Positions 11,121 through 20,110 of a DNA stretch of 64,000 nt are shown here, one piece after another. Below the pieces are notes generated by a model. The model was not told the origin of the DNA and did no database searches. It worked only from the letters and a program-made list of their open reading frames with translations. The stretch covers positions 1 through 64,000 of the forward strand of contig CAILLK010000042.1 in the NCBI GenBank assembly GCA_903835005.1, written 5' to 3'. The translations under genes were made by a program, and so were the position numbers. This DNA comes from an uncultured Bacteroidota bacterium (lineage in GTDB: Bacteria > Bacteroidota > Bacteroidia > Chitinophagales > Chitinophagaceae). How positions within the stretch are numbered: the first letter of the stretch is position 1; each line of letters starts with the position of its first letter.

Positions 11121-12488
11121 ATGAAACAGAAATTTTACCCGATTATTTTAGTGCATTATTTGCTAATTGCTTTTAATGCAAATGCACAAGTAATTACCAC
11201 CATTGCCGGAGACGGCACGGCGGCATTCGGTGGCGACTCCGGACTTGCGACAGTAGCTAAACTAAACTTACCAACTGATATAAAAATTGATGGTTCCGGA
11301 AATGTTTATATCGCGGATTTCGCCAATAATCGTGTTCGCAAAATAAATACCGCAGGAGTCATTTCTACAGTTGCAGGCACCGGAACTGCAGGATTCAGCG
11401 GCGACAATACCAATGCTACTGCTGCCGAGTTGAATAACCCACAAGGACTAGCGATTGATCTATCCGGGAATATTTTTATTGCCGATGCAGGAAATCAACG
11501 AATCCGAAAAATAAATAGTTTGGGAATTATTACAACCGTTGTTGGTAATGGCACATCAGGTTATAGCGGAGATAATGTGCTCGCTACGTCAGCCCAATTG
11601 AATTCTCCAATTTCTGTAGCTGTCGATAATGCCGGCAATTTATTTATCAGTGATGAATCTAATAATCGTATCCGAAAAGTAAACAGTTCCGGAACAATTA
11701 CAACGATCGCCGGTAATGGTACCGCGAGCTTTGGCGGGGATGGCGGAGCAGCGACTGCCGCTATGTTGAATAGTCCGGCATTCATTGCCTTGAGTTCGAC
11801 CGGAGATTTGTATGTCGGTGATTTTGATAATAATCGCGTCAGAAAAATATCCTTTTCATCTGGAGTTATCACCACCGTGGCTGGAAATGGAACATTTGGC
11901 TCTACTGGAGATGGCGGTGCTGCGACCGCTGCAACCCTAAGTAATCCCAGTGGGGTTGCTATTGACGGGATTGGCAATGTCTACATTTCAGAAACTGGTG
12001 ATGGTAAAATTCGGAAAATAAATGCCTCGGGGATTATTTCTCCGTATTCAGGAAATGGAATATCAAGTTATGGAGGCGATAATGGACCAGCGACTGCTGC
12101 TGAATTAAATACTCCCCAGGGATTAGCCATTGATGGCAGCAATCGTTTGTATATAGCCGATGAATACAATAACCGTATTCGTAAAGTAACAAATATCAGT
12201 TTAGATATTAACCCAGTACCTTATGAAAATACCATAACACTTTTGCCAAATCCAAATAATGGTGAATTCAGGATAGTTGGTAAAATAGGAACAACAACAG
12301 AAGAAGATGTTACAATTGAGATTTATGATTTGATTGGACACAAAATATACAATGAAAGATTGATTAAGTACAGCGGCAATTTGAATGAACAAATTCAACT
12401 AAGTGGAATTGTTTCCAATGGCATGTATATACTCACTATTCAATCTCTAACTGAAAATAGAAGCTTTCATTTAATGATTGAAAATTAA
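11121..12488 (+). CDS. NHL-repeat secreted protein with T9SS sorting domain
   Basis: Six ITTIAGNGTxxFGGDGGxATAAxLNxPxGIAIDxxGNVYIADxxNNRIRKI units; C-terminal ITLLPNPNNGEFRIVG...MYILTIQSLTENRSFHLMI. Confidence 0.88.
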   Translation: MKQKFYPIILVHYLLIAFNANAQVITTIAGDGTAAFGGDSGLATVAKLNLPTDIKIDGSGNVYIADFANNRVRKINTAGVISTVAGTGTAGFSGDNTNATAAELNNPQGLAIDLSGNIFIADAGNQRIRKINSLGIITTVVGNGTSGYSGDNVLATSAQLNSPISVAVDNAGNLFISDESNNRIRKVNSSGTITTIAGNGTASFGGDGGAATAAMLNSPAFIALSSTGDLYVGDFDNNRVRKISFSSGVITTVAGNGTFGSTGDGGAATAATLSNPSGVAIDGIGNVYISETGDGKIRKINASGIISPYSGNGISSYGGDNGPATAAELNTPQGLAIDGSNRLYIADEYNNRIRKVTNISLDINPVPYENTITLLPNPNNGEFRIVGKIGTTTEEDVTIEIYDLIGHKIYNERLIKYSGNLNEQIQLSGIVSNGMYILTIQSLTENRSFHLMIEN

Positions 12489-12604
12489 TATACCGTTGAA
12501 TTTCTTTCTCCAACTTAATCAATTCTTTACCCAGATTATTTTTATGAAGAATTATATCCATTAGACTTTTAACTACAGATTTTACAAACAAAAAAACATA
12601 TTGT

Positions 12605-13195
12605 ATGTTCGGTGATTTAATTTTCGAGCTTGTAAAATACTTGCTCATACTCTTAGTCATTTACACCTTTATAACTTACATAATAAGCCCACGGCGCACT
12701 TTCGGCAATATCCATTCTAGGTGGCATAAAACCTTTGAGTTTCAATTCTCAGCAAAAGAGTTCTATATAGAAGTGAAGGCAGCGATAGAAAATACTGGCA
12801 TTGACAGCACCGTCATGGATTATGTCCATTATTCAAGCACAACCAGCCTATTTTCATCTAATCGGGTATACTTACAAGTCAAGCGGGGTGATCAGATGTT
12901 TCTCATCTGTGCCGCGCCCTTTGGTAAAGGGTTCTTTGTTTCCTGGTGGATGGGTGAACCACTTAATTTCATGAAGGACCTGATACCCCGTATTCCGAGG
13001 ATCGGACCAGCCCTTGCCATGTGGATGTACAGGAAGACCTTCTTCATGATGGATACGGACAACATGTTCAAAGACTGCATCCGGGAATGCATCAATGAAG
13101 TAGTAGGCAAAATCGCAAATGACAAAGGTGTTCGGGGAATTTCAGAACTCGGTAACGAACCCATATATATTCCTCTCAAAGATCGGTTTAGCTAA
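12605..13195 (+). CDS. Hypothetical protein with N-terminal TM helix, translationally coupled to the downstream ATPase
   Basis: 196-aa ORF; its stop overlaps the next ATG (taatg at 13193-13197). Confidence 0.75.
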   Translation: MFGDLIFELVKYLLILLVIYTFITYIISPRRTFGNIHSRWHKTFEFQFSAKEFYIEVKAAIENTGIDSTVMDYVHYSSTTSLFSSNRVYLQVKRGDQMFLICAAPFGKGFFVSWWMGEPLNFMKDLIPRIPRIGPALAMWMYRKTFFMMDTDNMFKDCIRECINEVVGKIANDKGVRGISELGNEPIYIPLKDRFS

Positions 13196-16100
13196 TGCTC
13201 CCTTCACTTTCCGAACAGCTCACCGCCCAATTCTACCGTTGGGAGCAGAAGGGAAGAGGGTGGCAGTACTTTGAAGAGCCGGTTGACCTAGAACCCCACT
13301 TCCATCCGTTCTTCGGGCACTTTGCGCTAGCCCAACCCAAGTCAATTGACGATGGCCGGAGGCATACTTTGTTTAGCTGGATAGCAGAATCAATAAGAGG
13401 CAAACCTGAGCTGGAACCAGAACCGGAAGACTACGAAGAGAACGAATTCCTAGCCCACCAATTTGACTGCGATGATGAACTCATCACATATTCCATTGCC
13501 CTACCGAAAGGAGCAAAGGTTGACCCGGTAGCAACACAACAGTTGCTCCTAATGCTTTCCTACAGTCGGTATCCCATATCCTTTGAAATATGCGGAAGCA
13601 TCACCAGTATTTCGTTTCAACTTGCATGCCGGGAGTCAGATGCCATCCACGTACAAAGCCAGGTCAAAGCTTACTTCCCGGAGAGCATCATCAAAGAACG
13701 ACCGGATATAATAAAGGACATAATAAGCCAGGAGGAAAAGTGTGCCTCAATCCTACACTACGGTCTAAAGGACGAATTCATGAGGCCACTTGCCATGAAG
13801 GATTCACTTAAACCTGACCCGCTCATTGGCTTACTAGGAACCCTCGAACACCTTCATAGTGGCGAGTATGCCGTCGTTCAGATACTCTTCCAGGGAACAG
13901 TAAACCCCTGGGCAGAGAGCATCATTAGAGCCGTGACAGATGGTAGTGGCAAACCATTCTTTGAGAATGCACCGGAGATGGTACCTCTTGCTAAAGAGAA
14001 GATATCCAGCCCCTTGTTCGGCGTTACCATGAGAGTAATGGGAGTAGGCCATAGCGAAGAGAACGCACTCCATATATCCAATATGGTAGGAAGTGCGTTC
14101 GGGCGTTTATATTTTTCAGAATGGAACTCCCTCATAAAACTAAATCCACCAATAGATTTCGCAACCCATGTCCAAGATTTCCTGTATCGTGAATCCCACC
14201 AAGTAGGTATGCTCCTAAACAGTCGTGAACTTGCAACCGTTGTTCACCTGCCTGGAGACACAATAGCATCCCAAAAACTAGAAAGGGACACCAGGAAAAC
14301 CAAAGTATCACCGGCTATATCCGAAGGCCATAAGTTAGTCTTAGGTCTGAATGAACACCAAGGCAAGGAGAAGCTTGTAACAGTTAGTTCAGAACAACGG
14401 CTGAGACATACCCACCTCATTGGAGCCACCGGCACTGGAAAATCTACCCTGCTGCACTCGATGATTGTGGATGACATTAGGCAAGAAAATGGAGTAGCTG
14501 TACTTGATCCCCATGGCGACCTCATTGAAAGCATACTGGCATATATCCCGGTACAGCGGCACAGAGATGTCATAGTCATTGACCCCTCAGATGGAGAATA
14601 TCCGGTTGGGTTCAATATCCTATCCGCTCATTCAGAGATTGAGAAGGATATACTGTCATCCGATCTTGTATCTGTATTCAAACGACTTAGCACTAGTTGG
14701 GGAGATCAAATGAACAGTGTATTTGCCAATGCCATACTAGCCATATTGGAGAGCAAGGAAGGTGGAACCCTCATTGACCTAAGACGGTTTCTGGTGGAGA
14801 AAAGTTTCAGGGACACCTACCTTAAAACCGTCTCAGACCCGAGTGTAGTTTACTACTGGCAGAAGGAGTTCCCATTGCTCAAATCCGGCTCTGTAGGGCC
14901 TATTCTGACCCGTTTAGACACCTTCCTGAGGCCTAAACTCATACGGAACATGGTAGCCCAAAAGAAGGGCTTAGATTTCGAGAATATTTTAGACACCCAA
15001 AAGATATTGCTCATTAAGCTTTCCCAGGGACTAATAGGCACCGAGAACAGCTATCTCTTAGGCACTTTCTTTGTCACTAAGATATATCAGGCGGCAATGG
15101 CCCGGCAAATACAGAGTAAGGGAGATCGGAAGGACTTTTTCCTCTATGTCGATGAGTTCCAGAATTTCATTACGCCATCCATGAGCCTTATACTATCCGG
15201 TGCCAGGAAATACCACCTGGGTCTTATTTTGGCCCATCAGGATATGACTCAGCTTAATAAGTACGACACAGAACTTGCCAGTTCTGTTGTATCCAATGCA
15301 GGTACCAGAATATGTTTCAGGCTGGGAGATACCGATGCCAAACGCTTTGCAGCAGGGTTCTCCTACTTTGATGCCGAGGATCTGGAGAACCTCAATACCG
15401 GACAAGCTATAGCCCGGATTGAACGGCCTGAGAATGACTTTAGCTTATCGACCTTCCCCCAACCATATATTGAGCCAGAAAGAGCAGCATCGAATATGGA
15501 GGCTGTCATTGCCCTTTCTAGAGAAACATATGGGACACCGAAAGAGGAAGTAGAGTCTCAGCTTGCATCGCTATTAGATTCCTTGCAGGAAGTTAAAGAG
15601 GAAGTACCAGCACCAAAACCTGAAAAGAAAGAAGTACCAATAAAAGCTAAACCGGCAGAACCCAATGAATTTCCGGTTAAATATACCCAAGAAGAAATAT
15701 CCCAAAAGAAGGAAGAGAGCCAGCATAGATACCTGCAGACTCTTATTAAGAAGATGGCAGAAGCCCGAGGCTACAAGGCTCTCCTTGAAGAACTGACACC
15801 AGATGGCAAAGGCAGAGTAGATGTACACTTAGAAAGGAACACCAAACGGATTGCAGTAGAAATATGTAATACCACTGAGCCAGATTGGGAGGTGCATAAC
15901 ATACAGAAATGCGCTGAGGCTGGATATGACTTAATTGTAGCTTGCTCCAATGAAAAGAAGACGCTGGAGAACATTCGAAAAAAGGTTGAAACCATACTTA
16001 ATACGGCAATACAAAGTAAACTGGTTTATTTTGAACCGGAAGCCTTGTTCCAATATCTTGATCAGGAACTTGCCAAGGAGGCCTCGACCGAAGTCCGGAC

Positions 16101-16221
16101 TAAGGGCTACAGGGTAAAGGTTGAATATTCGGCTGTTTCAGGGGATGAGGCTTCACACATGAGTAATTCGATTGTGAAGACAGTTAGTGAGGCGGCAAGG
16201 AAAAAAGAGAAGCGGAAATAA
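13195..16221 (+). CDS. VirD4/HerA-like DNA-translocase ATPase with a C-terminal PD-(D/E)XK-like domain
   Basis: Walker A LIGATGTGKSTLLHSM; Walker B FFLYVDEFQNF; C-terminus YKALLEELTPDGKGRVDVHLERNTKRIAVEICNTT resembles a restriction-endonuclease-like core. Confidence 0.82.
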   Translation: MLPSLSEQLTAQFYRWEQKGRGWQYFEEPVDLEPHFHPFFGHFALAQPKSIDDGRRHTLFSWIAESIRGKPELEPEPEDYEENEFLAHQFDCDDELITYSIALPKGAKVDPVATQQLLLMLSYSRYPISFEICGSITSISFQLACRESDAIHVQSQVKAYFPESIIKERPDIIKDIISQEEKCASILHYGLKDEFMRPLAMKDSLKPDPLIGLLGTLEHLHSGEYAVVQILFQGTVNPWAESIIRAVTDGSGKPFFENAPEMVPLAKEKISSPLFGVTMRVMGVGHSEENALHISNMVGSAFGRLYFSEWNSLIKLNPPIDFATHVQDFLYRESHQVGMLLNSRELATVVHLPGDTIASQKLERDTRKTKVSPAISEGHKLVLGLNEHQGKEKLVTVSSEQRLRHTHLIGATGTGKSTLLHSMIVDDIRQENGVAVLDPHGDLIESILAYIPVQRHRDVIVIDPSDGEYPVGFNILSAHSEIEKDILSSDLVSVFKRLSTSWGDQMNSVFANAILAILESKEGGTLIDLRRFLVEKSFRDTYLKTVSDPSVVYYWQKEFPLLKSGSVGPILTRLDTFLRPKLIRNMVAQKKGLDFENILDTQKILLIKLSQGLIGTENSYLLGTFFVTKIYQAAMARQIQSKGDRKDFFLYVDEFQNFITPSMSLILSGARKYHLGLILAHQDMTQLNKYDTELASSVVSNAGTRICFRLGDTDAKRFAAGFSYFDAEDLENLNTGQAIARIERPENDFSLSTFPQPYIEPERAASNMEAVIALSRETYGTPKEEVESQLASLLDSLQEVKEEVPAPKPEKKEVPIKAKPAEPNEFPVKYTQEEISQKKEESQHRYLQTLIKKMAEARGYKALLEELTPDGKGRVDVHLERNTKRIAVEICNTTEPDWEVHNIQKCAEAGYDLIVACSNEKKTLENIRKKVETILNTAIQSKLVYFEPEALFQYLDQELAKEASTEVRTKGYRVKVEYSAVSGDEASHMSNSIVKTVSEAARKKEKRK

Positions 16222-16258
16222 ATACAAATAGTTCTCAAACTCTCATTAATTTTAAAAA

Positions 16259-16981
16259 ATGTTGAGATCACCAAATTTGGAAAAATTTTTGTCATTAAAA
16301 TGGTTTCTAGAACCAATCAAATATTTGTTGCTCTTTTTATCATCACTGGCAATAGTTTTTACACTTATAAAAGCATCAAACCTCCATTGGGATTTTTCGC
16401 CTAATGGGTTTCATAAATTTATTGCACTTTACAGTGATTATTCAATATTATTTGCAGCAACATTTATCATCATCAACGTCCAACTTATCCTAAGGCAACA
16501 GACGATTACAGAAAATGAAAATAAAAAAAAGTGGCAGGTTGAAGAAACCAATGCCTCATTAATCCAGTGCCAAATTTTTCTTAATGACATTCAACTGGTA
16601 TACAGAGATTTTCTTAAAACTGGCATTTATGATGGGATGACTATCGAGTGGCCAGGATTAACAGATATTACACGTGAAGGTTTGAAAGCAACGTATCCCC
16701 GTGCAAATGAAAAATTTCAAAAAATGGATAAGAACATATTCTATCAGTCGATGGTCCTGCTCCATAAATTAGACGCATTAGCGTCAATCTTTATTCACGG
16801 CTTTGCAGATATAAATACGGGAAAGAAAGCTATCGGTTATCTCTATTGTAAACAGATCGCATTTTTAATGGGAATAATCGCTTATTCAAGAGTGGATCAG
16901 GAATTATTTCAAAATATCTTGCAATTATACGATATTTGGAAGGATGAAAATTCAGCTACTTCATTAATTTTATACGATTAG
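16259..16981 (+). CDS. Hypothetical membrane protein (two N-terminal TM helices, cytoplasmic helical domain)
   Basis: 240-aa ORF; 6-nt gap to the next ORF on the same strand. Confidence 0.6.
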   Translation: MLRSPNLEKFLSLKWFLEPIKYLLLFLSSLAIVFTLIKASNLHWDFSPNGFHKFIALYSDYSILFAATFIIINVQLILRQQTITENENKKKWQVEETNASLIQCQIFLNDIQLVYRDFLKTGIYDGMTIEWPGLTDITREGLKATYPRANEKFQKMDKNIFYQSMVLLHKLDALASIFIHGFADINTGKKAIGYLYCKQIAFLMGIIAYSRVDQELFQNILQLYDIWKDENSATSLILYD

Positions 16982-16987
16982 GATTTC

Positions 16988-17443
16988 ATGAGCTATAAAG
17001 AAAAACAGAAAAAAGTACGCGAGTACATTCCAACCAAAACCGAGTTATCGAATGAGACAATTCTTACCATCAATAATAAGGTTGACGGAATTAAATTCGA
17101 TATTCTCCATTACGAAGTGTTTCCATTTACAGTTGGTGAGAAAGATGCCCTGAACCAATACTTAAAAGGAGTTTTGATACAATTATGTGATGACAATATA
17201 ATAAGGCATGAAACTTGTGACGAACGTGATACCTATCATATGAACAAGATGAAGAAAGTGGATTATTATTATATTACCGGTAAAGGAATCAAGCTTTGTG
17301 ATACTAAATTGTTCAAGAACAGACCTTACTCTTATTTTAAAGCCATATCTTTTTTTGAACGAATCTTCACTAAATATTTACCGATTGGTATTTCTTTAAC
17401 GGCTCTGATTATTTCATACCTCGGTTTCATGCATAAAAAATAA
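16988..17443 (+). CDS. Hypothetical protein with C-terminal TM helix
   Basis: 151-aa ORF, tail YLPIGISLTALIISYLGFMHKK; close behind 16259-16981. Confidence 0.6.
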   Translation: MSYKEKQKKVREYIPTKTELSNETILTINNKVDGIKFDILHYEVFPFTVGEKDALNQYLKGVLIQLCDDNIIRHETCDERDTYHMNKMKKVDYYYITGKGIKLCDTKLFKNRPYSYFKAISFFERIFTKYLPIGISLTALIISYLGFMHKK

Positions 17444-17452
17444 TATTTTTCG

Positions 17453-17480
17453 TTGGCTAAATCAAAATTCCGTATTTTTG
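17453..17480 (+). promoter_or_regulatory. Putative Bacteroidota sigma-ABfr promoter
   Basis: TTG at 17453 and TATTTTTG (TAnnTTTG) at 17473-17480, upstream of the 17505 ORF. Confidence 0.5.
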
Positions 17481-17504
17481 ATTTTCAACTTTGAATAATA
17501 TTTT

Positions 17505-17990
17505 ATGAGGTACATGAGCACATTTAATCTGTTTAATGACAGGGTAGATATTATGCTATCTGATGGGGAAATAGTCACCCTATATTTCAATCAAAATAGC
17601 GGAAGAGCATACTATCGAAATAAATTACCGGCCATTAAGCATCCAGGCATTTATATTGGTAGTGATCAAAATGGAATTGAGTATTTTGCCCACAACCATC
17701 CTTTTCAGGGTAAGCCTACTTTGGTGCCAGGTATTGATTTCAGTGATGGTGCAAATATTTTTTTGTACCCCGAATTTGCCACTAACCCTCCTTTAAAAGT
17801 AATTGAGATCGCTTTAAACAGAATACTAAGCGCCGAAAAATATACACTAATGACATTTAATTGCCAAGATTTTGTAAACGAAGCGCTTATTAGTAAACGT
17901 AAATCGCCCGCTGTTAATAATTCGTTTGGGGGTATTTTTGCTATTTTACTTGCCGGGCTTTTGTTGAGTTTTGCCTCATCTTCTAAATAA
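17505..17990 (+). CDS. LRAT/NlpC-P60-like papain-fold protein with C-terminal TM anchor
   Basis: HPGIYIGSDQNGIEYFAHNHPFQGK ... TLMTFNCQDFVNEAL (His and NC motifs typical of LRAT-like proteins), tail AILLAGLLLSFASSSK. Confidence 0.65.
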   Translation: MRYMSTFNLFNDRVDIMLSDGEIVTLYFNQNSGRAYYRNKLPAIKHPGIYIGSDQNGIEYFAHNHPFQGKPTLVPGIDFSDGANIFLYPEFATNPPLKVIEIALNRILSAEKYTLMTFNCQDFVNEALISKRKSPAVNNSFGGIFAILLAGLLLSFASSSK

Positions 17991-17997
17991 ATATTAT

Positions 17998-19479
17998 CTA
18001 TTTTAGTTCCGCAGAATTATTATTTTCAGTATTACTGTCTGACAAAAGTCCTGTGGTTGAAATGTCCCCGGTAAACCATTTATGTATCTTTTGCACTCTC
18101 TTTCTTACAGAGTCTTTATCATAGTCATGTTCATCCTTGCTGTAAGTCCGAGGGAGCCAGTCGTCCGCAGTTAATTTGCACTCAACTTTTGCGTCAGTAT
18201 TTACGTCCTGAATTTTTGAATAATCCCATACTGTAGATTTTTTAGCGTAATAGTCAATATCCAAATAATCAAAAAGGATTGAGATAAACATCGCCGTCTG
18301 TATATCCCTCCCTTTTTTATCAGAAACGGAATAGAGAATAGGGATTATGTTGTCTGTATCGTTTCCATTGGCAGAATTATAATGGCTAAATACACATTGT
18401 TTATTCAAGACTGAAACGCACGTGATTTCGTGATACAAATACATGACATCTCTGGTCAGTTCTTCCTGCAAACTTTCTTCAAAATAGGGGTCGTTATAAA
18501 AAGCCCGTATATACTCTGCTATACTTTTAGATGTCGTGTATTCTGTGTCAAATGCAAACACCCCTTTAAATACCGGTAATCGTGCCGTTCTAAATCCAGG
18601 CAGAGAAATATGATAAAATAATTCCAAAGCTTCTTTCAATTTTGCGGCAGTGAGATTCGTTTTCACTTCGATAATCGCACGAACAGCCTCCTGTCTGATT
18701 ACAACCAAATCTCCCTCAGAAAAAGAAGGCATAAAATTCTGAGAATCATAAATGATAATATCAATTTGACGGGCCATTCCTTCAATAAAGCCCGTTCCCA
18801 CAGAGAATTTTGAAGGAATGTGTTTCTTCAAAAATTCTCGCAAAATATGTTCTCGGTAGTTCCCGACCGTTTGATCATGGGATACTAGCAAATTAATTTT
18901 ATCACTTTTAAGCTTCAACTCATCAGCAAGAGAGCCATAATATTTTCGCCTGTTTTCAGAGTTAATCTTCATTTCAGAAAACGTCAAATATTCGCCTGAT
19001 TTTAGTTTTTTATATGAGTAAATTATCTTTTCGGCTATCAGTAATTTAATGAATCCTCTACAAGTATCTTCTTCAATCATTAGTTTTGCGACTAAATGCT
19101 CAACGAGTTCATTGATTAAGGCGCTGCATCCGATTACTGAGAATAAAAAATCATCAGTACCCCGTCTAATTGCAACGTAAGTATCATAGGAGGTTCTCAA
19201 ATTTTCCAGGATACCTCTGGTCAACAAGAATTGCGGCAGATAAGGCTGTTTAAATTCTTCTATAGGCCTTTTGATATATTCCGCTTTCTTTCCAGGACTT
19301 GCTGCTTCATAATACCAAGCATACAATCTATCATTATCATCCTTTTCTCTATACGCTTGAAGAAGTCTTACACTATCAAACTCAGATAATAAACTAATAA
19401 AAAAGTCTCCTTCATTAGGAAAGTAATTCACTACCATTATGCAAATGCTTTTTTTCTTTTTAAATCTGTATTTCACCAA
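17998..19479 (-). CDS. DUF6602-like protein with PD-(D/E)XK nuclease-like core
   Basis: YREHILREFLKKHIPSKFSVGTGFIEG...RQIDIIIYD...EAVRAIIEVKTNL: E...D-x-I-I-(I)...EVK pattern. Confidence 0.6.
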   Translation of the reverse strand: MVKYRFKKKKSICIMVVNYFPNEGDFFISLLSEFDSVRLLQAYREKDDNDRLYAWYYEAASPGKKAEYIKRPIEEFKQPYLPQFLLTRGILENLRTSYDTYVAIRRGTDDFLFSVIGCSALINELVEHLVAKLMIEEDTCRGFIKLLIAEKIIYSYKKLKSGEYLTFSEMKINSENRRKYYGSLADELKLKSDKINLLVSHDQTVGNYREHILREFLKKHIPSKFSVGTGFIEGMARQIDIIIYDSQNFMPSFSEGDLVVIRQEAVRAIIEVKTNLTAAKLKEALELFYHISLPGFRTARLPVFKGVFAFDTEYTTSKSIAEYIRAFYNDPYFEESLQEELTRDVMYLYHEITCVSVLNKQCVFSHYNSANGNDTDNIIPILYSVSDKKGRDIQTAMFISILFDYLDIDYYAKKSTVWDYSKIQDVNTDAKVECKLTADDWLPRTYSKDEHDYDKDSVRKRVQKIHKWFTGDISTTGLLSDSNTENNNSAELK

Positions 19480-19888
19480 CCACGTTAAATTCTAGATCAT
19501 AGGAATGACTATCCTCTCCATTTCTGTCAGTCAATACAATATCCATACAAGATGAAATAGTACCCACTTTAGATTTTCCGAGTATTTTCCTCAGAATTAC
19601 CATACTTGGAAATGACCATTCTTTATAAATCAAATCAGTTGCAAATCTACAAATTGGAGTTTCAACATTATTGCAGACCCAATAGTTTTTCGCTCCTTCA
19701 TAATTGAATGGATTTTTGTTGATATAATCTTGAAATTGTTTCAATTCACCATCAGTAAAACACCTCGCATCTTCGCCAACCACTTCATCAGTACCTAATA
19801 CGTACCACGTAATTTTATACTTCCCCTGATTAATTGTCTTGCTATTATTAAGTCGAAAATAGGAAAGCGGAGTTTCTAATTTGTGCAT
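19460..19888 (-). CDS. Hypothetical protein, overlaps and precedes the DUF6602-like gene
   Basis: 142-aa ORF; 20-nt overlap with the 19479 start of the downstream gene. Confidence 0.55.
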   Translation of the reverse strand: MHKLETPLSYFRLNNSKTINQGKYKITWYVLGTDEVVGEDARCFTDGELKQFQDYINKNPFNYEGAKNYWVCNNVETPICRFATDLIYKEWSFPSMVILRKILGKSKVGTISSCMDIVLTDRNGEDSHSYDLEFNVVGEIQI

Positions 19889-20110
19889 AAAATATTTTCA
19901 ACAAATGTATGGTGCAGGTTTTTAATAGCATAAAAAAATCCGGAAGATTTGTTCCTTTTTTCAACTAATTTCCCTACCTTAGCCCTGCTATCACATCTAG
20001 CGTCCATCCCCATTGTTTTGTTTCTTCGGGCCCAGATATGTGAATTAAGTTTCCCGCATTGAGAGATAGCATCATTATCTCATTTTTTCACAAAAAAATA
20101 GTGTATTCAC

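Noticed and set aside
11561-11977. 138-aa minus-strand ORF
   Set aside because: Lies wholly antisense to the NHL repeats; low-complexity composition reflects the repeats.
12436-12660. 74-aa minus-strand ORF downstream of the NHL gene
   Set aside because: Helical-looking peptide but overlaps the ends of two plus-strand genes and matches no family I recognise.
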